Source: Bacillus infantis
GTDB taxonomy: Bacteria; Bacillota; Bacilli; Bacillales; Cytobacillaceae
Direction: 5' to 3'
DNA: 64,000 nt
NCBI RefSeq assembly: GCF_020171945.1
Contig: NZ_JAIVAP010000003.1
Span: 55,412-119,411 of the forward strand
Position 1 is the first letter of the stretch, and each line of letters starts with the position of its first letter. The notes under the pieces were generated by a model. That model was not told where the DNA came from and made no database searches. It saw only the letters and a program-made list of their open reading frames with translations. Of this stretch, positions 57,750 through 64,000 are shown in pieces. Both the position numbers and the translations under genes were made by a program.

Positions 57750-57779
57750 AGCTTCGCTTGTAAAAGCGGGGCTTTTTTT
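57750..57779 (+). terminator. Riboswitch terminator before the NCS2 permease gene
   Basis: AGCTTCGCTT (57750-57759) pairs with AAGCGGGGCT with internal mismatches and is followed by seven T residues. A competing CCCC/GGGG pairing at 57707-57727 may be the antiterminator. Confidence 0.7.
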
Positions 57780-57849
57780 GTTCCATTTCTGGTCAACAAT
57801 AAGCCTATAGAGAAAGAGCTTCAAAAATAATTCCTGCAGGAGGAGCCAA

Positions 57850-59145
57850 ATGTCCAATTTCTTTCAATTCACTTCAAGAGGCACCACATATAGACAGGAG
57901 ACGGTTGCCGGCATCACTACGTTCTTATCCATGGCTTATATCCTTATCGTCAATCCAATTATCCTGAGCCAGTCTGGAATGGACAAAGGCGCTGTTTTCA
58001 CAGCTACAGCCCTTTCAGCCATCATTGGTTCGCTGCTGATCGGCCTGCTGGCCAATTATCCTATCGGAATAGCGCCAAGCATGGGACTTAATTCGTTCTT
58101 TACTTTTTCTGTTTGCATCGGAATGGGGATTCCATGGCAGACAGCCTTGACAGGTGTATTTGTATCTGGTGTTCTGTTTGTTATCTTATCTCTCCTGAAA
58201 ATACGCGAAAAAATCATCAATGTTATTCCCGGAGACCTGAAGCATGCCATTGCTGCGGGAATCGGTTTTTTCATCGCTTTTATCGGCCTGAAGAATGCCG
58301 GCCTGATTGTGGGAAATGAAGCAACCTTCGTATCAATCGGCAATCTTAGGTCACCTGCAGTCTTATTGGCAGTTTTCTGCTTTATTCTAACAGTCATCCT
58401 GCTTGTAAAAGGCATTAGAGGCGCAATTTTTTATGGAATGGTCGTCTCTGCTATTGCGGGCATGATTTTTGGAGTGATAGAGTCTCCAACTCAAGTGGTC
58501 GGGCCTATCCCAAGCCTTGGCCCGACCTTCGGGGAAGTGTTCCTGCATTTGGATCAGGTGTTTACGCCGGAAATGCTTGCTGTCATCTTTACATTCCTGT
58601 TCGTGGCTTTCTTTGATACTGCCGGAGCCCTGATTGCCATTGCGAGCCAGGCGGGACTAATGAAAAATAACGAAATCCCAAACGCTGGCAGGGCGCTTCT
58701 GGCCGATTCTGCTTCCACGGTTGTTGGCTCTGTCCTTGGGACCTCAACAACCGCCTCAATGATTGAATCAAGCTCAGGAATTGCGGCCGGGGGAAGGACT
58801 GGATTTACTTCTGTCATTATTTCCGGGTGCTTTGCCATTGCCTTGTTCTTCTCGCCGCTTCTCGGTGTCATTACGGCTGAAGTAACTTCTCCGGCCCTTA
58901 TCATCGTGGGTGCACTCATGGCATCCGAAGTGCGGCTGATCGATTGGACCAGGCTTGAAATCGCCATACCGGCGTTTGTAACGATCCTGATGATGCCGCT
59001 CACCTTCAGTGTTGCAACCGGTATTGCATTAGGCTTCATTTTATACCCGGCCGCTATGCTTGCCCTGAAAAAAGGAAAAGAAATTCACCCGATCATGTAC
59101 GGGCTTTTCGCAGCCTTTTTGGCATATTTCGTCTATCTTGCCTGA
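57850..59145 (+). CDS. pbuG: NCS2-family purine permease (PbuG/PbuO type)
   Basis: Membrane symporter for hypoxanthine, guanine or adenine, 431 residues with about 13 helices. Landmarks: RQETVAGITTFLSMAYILIVNP near residue 16, GIAPSMGLNSFFTFSV near 74 and TSTTASMIESSSGIAAGGRTG near 300. GGAGGAGCC precedes the ATG. Its mRNA begins with a guanine-type riboswitch and terminator, so uptake should be shut off when guanine is abundant. The choice between the PbuG and PbuO names is not certain. Confidence 0.88.
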   Translation: MSNFFQFTSRGTTYRQETVAGITTFLSMAYILIVNPIILSQSGMDKGAVFTATALSAIIGSLLIGLLANYPIGIAPSMGLNSFFTFSVCIGMGIPWQTALTGVFVSGVLFVILSLLKIREKIINVIPGDLKHAIAAGIGFFIAFIGLKNAGLIVGNEATFVSIGNLRSPAVLLAVFCFILTVILLVKGIRGAIFYGMVVSAIAGMIFGVIESPTQVVGPIPSLGPTFGEVFLHLDQVFTPEMLAVIFTFLFVAFFDTAGALIAIASQAGLMKNNEIPNAGRALLADSASTVVGSVLGTSTTASMIESSSGIAAGGRTGFTSVIISGCFAIALFFSPLLGVITAEVTSPALIIVGALMASEVRLIDWTRLEIAIPAFVTILMMPLTFSVATGIALGFILYPAAMLALKKGKEIHPIMYGLFAAFLAYFVYLA

Positions 59146-59181
59146 TGGGAATAGGGTGCATGCTGCCTGGATATAGTAAGG

Positions 59182-59203
59182 GGGCCGCTGTGAGCGGCCC
59201 TTT
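59182..59203 (+). terminator. Hairpin after the permease gene
   Basis: GGGCCGCT (59182-59189), TGT loop, AGCGGCCC (59193-59200), but only TTTGC follows, so termination may be partial. Confidence 0.6.
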
Positions 59204-59309
59204 GCTATCCTATGCAGCTGCTGGAAGTGGAGTTGCTTGACGGTAAATATTTTTTCATTATAATATCGACATTGTATTACCCGGATTTTTATTTTAGGAG
59301 TGAACCTTT

Positions 59310-59930
59310 ATGGCAAAGCAGACAGCAGACTTTTTTGAAATAGCAGCCGGGCGCAGGTCCGTTAAAAATTATGATCCAGAAAGCACGCTAACAAAGGGTG
59401 AAGTGGAAGAAATTATCGAATTGGCGGCAAAAGCTCCGTCGGCATGGAATCTGCAGCATTGGAAATTCCTCGTTTTTCATGGTGAGGAAGCGCAGCAGCG
59501 ACTGCTGCCGATCGCTTACAGCCAGCAGCAGATCGTGGAGGCTTCAGCCGTTTTTGCGGTGCTGGGGGATCTGGAGGCCAATAAGAACGCTGAAGCGGTT
59601 TTCAGCCAGGATGTTTCTGACGGGCTTATGTCTGAAGAAATCAAGCAAATTCTGATCAACCAAGTTGAGGGAGCATATAAGGATAAAAGTAAAGCCAGAG
59701 ATGCAGCATTCAGCAATGCTTCATTGGCGGCCATGCAGCTGATGCTGGCAGCAAAGGCAAAGGGCCTGGATACATGCCCGATCGGCGGATTTAATGTGCC
59801 GGCATTCATTGAAGAGTTCAATGTATCTGACCGTTATGTCCCGATCATGCTGATCACAGTCGGAAAAGCAGCAAAGCCAGGGCGGCCAACTAATCGTCTT
59901 GCCGTAGAACAAATATCAGAGTGGGTTTAA
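59310..59930 (+). CDS. Nitroreductase-family FMN oxidoreductase
   Basis: 206 residues, FMN- and NAD(P)H-dependent nitro/quinone reductase fold. Landmarks: RRSVKNYDPE near residue 16, the FMN-binding APSAWNLQHWKFLVF near 42, SLAAMQLMLAAKAKGLDTCPIGGF near 132 and GKAAKPGRPTNRL near the C-terminus. TAGGAGTG precedes the ATG. Size matches MhqN/YodC-type proteins that reduce quinones or diamide-like electrophiles. Ends at its own terminator. Confidence 0.88.
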   Translation: MAKQTADFFEIAAGRRSVKNYDPESTLTKGEVEEIIELAAKAPSAWNLQHWKFLVFHGEEAQQRLLPIAYSQQQIVEASAVFAVLGDLEANKNAEAVFSQDVSDGLMSEEIKQILINQVEGAYKDKSKARDAAFSNASLAAMQLMLAAKAKGLDTCPIGGFNVPAFIEEFNVSDRYVPIMLITVGKAAKPGRPTNRLAVEQISEWV

Positions 59931-59944
59931 GGGCCCGTATACAG

Positions 59945-59976
59945 AAGGACGATGCTTCTTGAACATCGTCCTTTTT
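59945..59976 (+). terminator. Terminator after the nitroreductase gene
   Basis: AAGGACGATG (59945-59954) pairs with CATCGTCCTT (59964-59973), T-rich tail. Confidence 0.88.
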
Positions 59977-60002
59977 AGTTGATAAAAAAGTATTCGATTA
60001 CT

Positions 60003-60079
60003 GTCCGGCAGATGCGCCTGCCCCTCGAGGTCACATAGTCTGCGTTCCTGAAAGCGTGACCAAGGTGCTTGCGCTTTTC
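60003..60079. repeat. Bacillus intergenic repeat, short copy
   Basis: GTCCGGCAGATGCGCC, TGCCCCTCGAGGTCACA, AGTCTGCGTTCCTGAAAG, CGTGACCAAGGTGCTTGCG: same ordered blocks as 47998-48162 but without the middle. TGACC / GGTCA pair across the element. It ends directly at the stop codon of the XRE-PAS gene. Confidence 0.65.
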
Positions 60080-60643
60080 TTATGTATCGGCGTCCACGGT
60101 GGAGGAAATTCCTGTGGAGGCAGTGGCTGCACCGATGATTTTGCCTTCACTGTCCAATAAAGGATGGGCAAAAACGACATAGGTCATATTTCCATCGGAG
60201 AGGGGAAATGTAATCTCCTCACGAAAATTCTGTCCGGTATCGATCACTTTCTGCTTGAGCAGCATAAGTGCCCGGGTCCCGCTGTTGTCGGCAAGTTCGT
60301 CGTCGCGCATCCCAATTGACTGTTCTGAAGTAAAGTCGGCATGCGGATTGAAGAGCCAGGTATATCTTAAATCAAGATCACAGTGGGCAATGACCATGGG
60401 CGCTTGCTCCATAGCAAAACGGAAGGGACTCTCATCTGCAAGAATGAAAGTGGAAGGGTGAAAGTCAAGGATGCTGGCTATTTTCTGTCTGATTTCTTCA
60501 CTAGGATTTCTGTCGCCATTCTCAATCTGTGCATAATACGCCCTGTCAATGAAGGATTTAGAAGCAATCTCTTCCTGTGTCATTTTTTTTCTTTTTCTAA
60601 GTGTAGTCAGCCATGTCCGGGCATTTGACTTCTGTTTTTTCAT
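60080..60643 (-). CDS. XRE helix-turn-helix protein with PAS domain
   Basis: 187 residues. The N-terminal 65 form an XRE/Cro HTH (TLRKRKKMTQEEIASKSFIDRAYYAQIENGDRNPSEE, landmark). Residues about 75-180 look like a PAS sensor (MVIAHCDLDLRYTWLFNP, SIGMRDDELAD, GAATASTGIS), an unusual combination for such a short regulator. The ribosome site is weak. It is downstream of the STAS gene on the same strand, 77 nt apart and separated by a hairpin. Target genes unknown. Confidence 0.8.
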   Translation of the reverse strand: MKKQKSNARTWLTTLRKRKKMTQEEIASKSFIDRAYYAQIENGDRNPSEEIRQKIASILDFHPSTFILADESPFRFAMEQAPMVIAHCDLDLRYTWLFNPHADFTSEQSIGMRDDELADNSGTRALMLLKQKVIDTGQNFREEITFPLSDGNMTYVVFAHPLLDSEGKIIGAATASTGISSTVDADT

Positions 60644-60680
60644 AAGTTAACACACCATTTCCTAGGTTAGCAGTGATGTT

Positions 60681-60720
60681 GAGAGGAGGGCCTTACTAAG
60701 GCCCTCCTCTCTATTTTTTC
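60681..60720 (+). terminator. Terminator-like hairpin pointing along the plus strand
   Basis: GAGAGGAGGGCC (60681-60692) pairs with GGCCCTCCTCTC (60700-60711), followed by TATTTTTTC on the plus strand. Both flanking genes are on the minus strand, where the stem is not followed by T residues. It may block antisense transcription or shape the 3' end of the STAS message. Confidence 0.6.
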
Positions 60721-61464
60721 TTATAATCCTTTTTTTATAGCTTTATGCAGACTATTTATATATTTGGCTTCAAGATCAGGGAAATTATTGTGGATGGTTT
60801 TTGCCTGCTCCGGGTTGATGCCTATCAGGACAGTTTCTGCACCCAGCAGGGTGAATTGGGAAAGGAGCTGCTGAAAAAGGATCAGCCCTTCACGAGAGAT
60901 GCTTGCGACACCGTTAAAGTCAATCAGGATACGATTCACATTTGAATCATGCAGCAGGTCAAGCAGACGATCTTTATTCTGGTTAATCAGCTGTTCTGAA
61001 AGTTCTCCGAAGAGCGGGATGAGCACAAGTTCATCTGAGATATGGATGAAAGGGCTGGAAAGCTCAATCATCTTTCTGTATAATCTTTCAGCGCTTTCCT
61101 TGCTCTCAAGCAGGTCGAGATTTGTTTCAGCAAGCCGCTGCCTGTGCTTTTCCACTTGGCCGGCAAGGATATTTATCTTATCATCTTCCTCAATCAGCAG
61201 AAGCTGTGCAGTATCCCCGTTCCAGCTGATATGCACTTTAACTAAAGCAAAAGGGGAAGAGTGGGTTTTCATATTCAGCTCTGTCTGTTTTTTCTTTTTA
61301 TTCAGGAGGACATTCTTCGCTTTTTCTGCACTTTCGTCATCAATCAGCTCCAGCAGGTTTCCGGCAGGCAGAAACAAGCTGGCTGCCTCAGCAGAGCTTT
61401 CGAGGATATCAAGCTTTTCATTTATTTTAAAATAGGGCAGGGGCAATAGCTTATTATCTTGCAT
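60721..61464 (-). CDS. STAS-domain protein, RsbR-like
   Basis: 247 residues. The N-terminal part (1-90) looks PAS-like (LPYFKINEKLDILESSAEAA). A coiled-coil linker (AGQVEKHRQRLAETNLDLLE) is followed by the C-terminal STAS domain (ISDELVLIPLFGELSEQLIN, ILIDFNGVASISREGLILFQQL). The organisation resembles stressosome RsbR paralogues, though the phospho-acceptor Thr/Ser positions are not clear. The ATG has GGAGAGG upstream, and the gene overlaps the end of the B12-binding gene by 11 nt, so the two are translated together. Confidence 0.82.
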   Translation of the reverse strand: MQDNKLLPLPYFKINEKLDILESSAEAASLFLPAGNLLELIDDESAEKAKNVLLNKKKKQTELNMKTHSSPFALVKVHISWNGDTAQLLLIEEDDKINILAGQVEKHRQRLAETNLDLLESKESAERLYRKMIELSSPFIHISDELVLIPLFGELSEQLINQNKDRLLDLLHDSNVNRILIDFNGVASISREGLILFQQLLSQFTLLGAETVLIGINPEQAKTIHNNFPDLEAKYINSLHKAIKKGL

Positions 61465-62113
61465 TCAATTCCTCTCCAAAAGGTAAAGTTGGAATCCACT
61501 GCTCAATATCTATGAGCTCTTTCAGCAGCGTTGTTTTGATGGAGCAATGGCTGGTAAAATCGTAATATTTGAGCAGCCGGCCGCCGACAAATACCGCGGG
61601 CGAGTGCTTAATGCTTTCAAGTTCTTTTACATAAATGGAAAGCTTTTCGGCATGATTGATCATGGTGAAGGACAATCCTATTACATCAGGCTGCCACTCT
61701 TCCGCCGACTCTTTTCCTTTCTCTAAAGGAACATTCGGGCCAAGCAGCCTTGTTTCCCACCCTTTTTCTTCAAAGATGATAGCTGCCATTTTCAGGCCGA
61801 GAAAGTGCTGTTCATTTTCCAGGCAGAAAAACATCGCTTTCCTTCCTTTTTTCGGCTGGACTTCCCTGGAAACCTGATGTCTGTATCGTGAAAGCACAAA
61901 ATCACATGTTGTAGTGGCTAAATGTTCGTCGGCAACAGAGATATCGTCATTCTGCCAAAGCTCGCCGACACGCTGCATGGACTTTGTAATCAGCTTTTCA
62001 AAAATTTCAAGTGTATTGGCTGAATGCCTGTGCTGGCCATATATAATCTCCCAAGCTTTATCCTGGTCACCAGAAAGCAGGGCATCAGTAAGCTGGTTTG
62101 TGTATTGTTCCAT
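61454..62113 (-). CDS. Cobalamin-binding protein, candidate B12 photoreceptor
   Basis: 219 residues: a helical cap domain (about 1-85) and a Rossmann B12-binding domain (about 90-215). Trp53 with nine residues to Glu63-His64 is the W-x9-EH motif of CarH-type light sensors, in which the cap covers the adenosyl group. Glu101-Q-His103-F-L-Gly106 fits the E-x-H-x-x-G lower-ligand motif. There is no DNA-binding domain, unlike CarH. ATG 62113 was chosen with AAGGTGG upstream. It overlaps the STAS gene, so it probably signals by protein contact rather than by binding DNA. Confidence 0.82.
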   Translation of the reverse strand: MEQYTNQLTDALLSGDQDKAWEIIYGQHRHSANTLEIFEKLITKSMQRVGELWQNDDISVADEHLATTTCDFVLSRYRHQVSREVQPKKGRKAMFFCLENEQHFLGLKMAAIIFEEKGWETRLLGPNVPLEKGKESAEEWQPDVIGLSFTMINHAEKLSIYVKELESIKHSPAVFVGGRLLKYYDFTSHCSIKTTLLKELIDIEQWIPTLPFGEELNAR

Positions 62114-62649
62114 TATGACCACCTTCTTCGATAAATATTGGTCGCGTGGCAAGGAAGTTCTGTCGGCTGTTCCTTCGCTGGTGCTCCTGTGCCAAATCTC
62201 TGGAAGGTGGGAGTTCAGCGTTGAAAATGTGTTAATATAATTATATTTTAAGGGATTAATAAAGAAAACAAATAAAAGTATTGAAAGTCTGGGTTCTTAA
62301 TGTTATTCAGTGTAACATACTTCTGTTCATAATGTGGGATGCAGGATTTTACAGCAATATATTCATTTTATCTAATTGGCGAAGCTGGAAACAACTCTGA
62401 TACATTCTGCAGATGTGGCTTTCCTGCACCATTACGAAAGGATAAAAACCCCAGGAAGGCTGGGGGAGTGGATATGGAGAATTTTATGGTTTAAAATGAG
62501 TATAAAAGCCCGGAAGTACAGGGATGATGCTAGTTTTGACAGCATTCTGGTTTTTCTATTATTTTTTTAGAGATTCTGCGGGATGCTGTCTGAAGTGCTG
62601 CGGAGCTTCATTATATTAACGGGCATGTGTCCGGGGATGGTGTCTGAAT
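62114..62649. other. 536-nt divergent gap between the B12 gene and yclJ
   Basis: Contains no convincing gene; a 64-codon frame at 62376-62570 has no ribosome site and unlikely composition. The segment near 62230-62280 is very AT-rich and includes TATAAT-like sequences for the minus-strand operon. A small hairpin CCCCA-GGAAGGC-TGGGG lies near 62452. Confidence 0.4.
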
Positions 62650-63351
62650 ATGAAAATATTGGTAGTTGAAGATAATGAAAGTGTCTGCTCGATGCTAGAA
62701 ATGTTTTTTATGAAAGAAGGCTATACAGGCAAGTTTGTCCACAGCGGCCAGGATGGCTTTGATGCATTCAATAAAGAATCCTGGGATCTTGTCATCGTCG
62801 ATTGGATGCTGCCTGTCATGGATGGTGTAACACTCTGCCGGAAAATCAGGGAATTGAGCACAGTTCCGATTATCATGCTGACAGCGAAAGACAGTGAATC
62901 TGACCAGGTGCTGGGCCTTGAGATGGGAGCGGATGATTATGTGACAAAGCCATTTAGCCCGCTTGCCCTCATGGCGAGGATCAAGGCTGTAACTAGAAGG
63001 TACCAGGCTGATTCCTCCAAGCAGGAGGAGGCAAACTATATCTCAAGCCAGTTTTTCAAGATCAGCAAGGATACGAGAGAAGTGCTCTACAAAGGCCAGC
63101 CCTTGAATAATCTGACGCCAAAGGAATTTGACCTGCTTTATTATTTTGTCAAAAACCCGCGGCAGGTCTTTTCAAGAGAGCAGCTCCTGGACCGGGTGTG
63201 GGGATATCAATTCTACGGGGATGAGAGGACGGTCGATGTCCATATCAAGCGCCTGCGCAAAAAAATCGGCACCGCTTCCCAGCCGTTCATCCATACGGTT
63301 TGGGGAATAGGCTATAAATTTGATGAATCGGAGGCCGCAGGTGAAAATTAA
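62650..63351 (+). CDS. yclJ: OmpR-family response regulator, YclJ-like
   Basis: 233 residues. Receiver domain: VEDNESVCSMLEMFFMKEGY, phospho-acceptor Asp near 52 in LVIVDWMLPVMDG, MLTAKDSESDQVLGLEMGADDYVTKPF (landmark). Winged-helix domain: LTPKEFDLLYYFVKNP and TVDVHIKRLRKKI. The start and receiver closely resemble B. subtilis YclJ as I remember it. GGGGATGGTG precedes the ATG. The sensor kinase begins inside its last codons. Confidence 0.87.
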   Translation: MKILVVEDNESVCSMLEMFFMKEGYTGKFVHSGQDGFDAFNKESWDLVIVDWMLPVMDGVTLCRKIRELSTVPIIMLTAKDSESDQVLGLEMGADDYVTKPFSPLALMARIKAVTRRYQADSSKQEEANYISSQFFKISKDTREVLYKGQPLNNLTPKEFDLLYYFVKNPRQVFSREQLLDRVWGYQFYGDERTVDVHIKRLRKKIGTASQPFIHTVWGIGYKFDESEAAGEN

Positions 63352-64000
63352 ATATTTCTATCAGCTCCTTGTCAGCCATATCAGCATCCTGATCATGGCT
63401 TTCCTGCTATTGAGCCTGCTTTTTACCCAATTCGTCCAAAGTTATGTTTTTCAAAATAAGACGGAGGAGCTAGCTGCTTATGGTCAGCAGGTGCTGAAGG
63501 AGCTCTCAGTGAGGCCGGTGGGCAATGAGCAGTTTCTCGAAGAGTACAGCCAGCTGCTGAGGGCCCGCAATATCAACTATTATCTATTTGACGGCAGCTA
63601 CGGCGTTATCTATCCACAGACCAGAGGGCTCAGCCTATTATTTACAGATGAAGAGAGGAAAAGGCTTGCCGGCGGGCATTCAATTTCCATCAAGCATGAC
63701 ATCAAGCGCTTTGAGCAGGAAGTGACACTGGTAGCCATCCCATATATGCATGACGGCAGAATGACAGGGGGAATCCTCCTCATGTCGCCGATCAGCGGTG
63801 CACTCCAGATGGCCAGCCAGCTGAATAAATTCCTGCTGTACACCATTATCATCAGTCTGACTGCAACAATTCTCCTCAGCTGGGTGCTGTCCAAAAATCT
63901 CCTCAAGCGAATCAAAGAATTGAGGAATGCGACCTCGATGATTTCCAAGGGAGACTATAATGTTAATATCAAAAACACACAGTTTGATGAAATAGGGGAG
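63341..64000 (+). CDS. yclK: Sensor histidine kinase, YclK-like, truncated by the window end
   Basis: The first 220 codons are present; the frame runs off the window. GTG 63341, with GGAGG 6 nt upstream, overlaps the regulator by 11 nt. A first membrane helix (ILIMAFLLLSLLFTQFV), an extracytoplasmic region of about 130 residues and a second helix (FLLYTIIISLTATILLSWVL near 165-185) lead into a HAMP-type segment (NLLKRIKELRNATSMISKGDY). The kinase domain is outside the window. Confidence 0.88.
   Translation, partial: MKIKYFYQLLVSHISILIMAFLLLSLLFTQFVQSYVFQNKTEELAAYGQQVLKELSVRPVGNEQFLEEYSQLLRARNINYYLFDGSYGVIYPQTRGLSLLFTDEERKRLAGGHSISIKHDIKRFEQEVTLVAIPYMHDGRMTGGILLMSPISGALQMASQLNKFLLYTIIISLTATILLSWVLSKNLLKRIKELRNATSMISKGDYNVNIKNTQFDEIGE

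Noticed and set aside
57615..57857. Minus-strand frame across the purine riboswitch
   Set aside because: It overlaps a strongly conserved RNA element and terminator and lacks a ribosome site.
62376..62570. 64-codon frame before yclJ
   Set aside because: No ribosome site, no recognisable domain, and located in a promoter-containing gap.

Overview
The window looks like chromosome from a low-to-mid GC endospore former of the Bacillaceae, related to but not B. subtilis. Evidence: strong GGAGG ribosome sites, frequent TTG/GTG starts, SpoVR, HelD, CcpB-like and NatKR proteins, purine and manganese riboswitches, and a block (yhcT, yhcU, yhcX, pgcA, yhcY, yhcZ, azr, yhdB, yhdC, spoVR, about 15.5-29.5 kb) that follows the B. 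subtilis yhc/yhd order as I remember it. I cannot name the species. No phage, insertion sequence, CRISPR array or rRNA is visible. The window opens in the tail of one OmpR-type two-component pair and closes inside the sensor of another.

Layout. 0-3.3 kb: two-component tail, sensor kinase and a large lipoprotein. 3.3-9.9 kb: gluconate locus (CcpB-like repressor, short NAD-type 6-phosphogluconate dehydrogenase, RpiR regulator, GntP, GntK) with a cre-like site and repeated AT-rich operators. 9.9-15.4 kb: Pit phosphate transporter with its DUF47 partner, the RNA polymerase recycling factor HelD, and a probable sigma-B stress pair. 15.5-29.9 kb: the yhc/yhd core block, carrying two 136-bp structured repeats, a BdbC/thioredoxin pair and a frameshifted dehydrogenase. 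30.1-36.7 kb: metal and metalloid resistance (arsRBC, a PCYCGC lipoprotein, cadC-cadA, a CzcO-like flavoprotein). 36.9-39.0 kb: thioredoxin reductase, a tRNA-like RNA and a Fur-controlled IDEAL-domain gene. 39.1-45.0 kb: TetR plus SwrC-type RND pump, and PadR plus chromate transporter. 45.1-48.2 kb: small genes, a manganese riboswitch, a Csp-type copper protein and a rhodanese. 48.2-59.9 kb: natKR/natAB, an MFS pump, immune inhibitor A, a BrkB-family protein, a guanine-riboswitch-controlled NCS2 permease and a nitroreductase. 60.1-64 kb: a B12-binding putative photoreceptor with a STAS protein, an XRE-PAS protein and a YclJK-like system.

The most striking observation is at 32.4-35.6 kb. Two divergent neighbours, the PCYCGC lipoprotein and the CadA-type P-type ATPase, each carry one in-frame UGA exactly where their families have the first cysteine of a CxxC motif. 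Reading through restores full-length, well-conserved proteins. In both, a 4-bp hairpin with a 5-nt, G-containing loop begins 17 nt after the UGA. This is the pattern expected of selenocysteine insertion, and suggests two UxxC selenoproteins in one metal-resistance locus. The selenocysteine machinery itself is not in this window.

Other points of interest are a tRNA-like RNA with a distorted anticodon arm, a Fur-controlled C-rich hairpin leader, three groups of structured repeats lying in convergent intergenic gaps, a stand-alone B12 sensor overlapping a STAS gene, and several clear operators (RpiR, PadR, TetR, CadC, LytTR).
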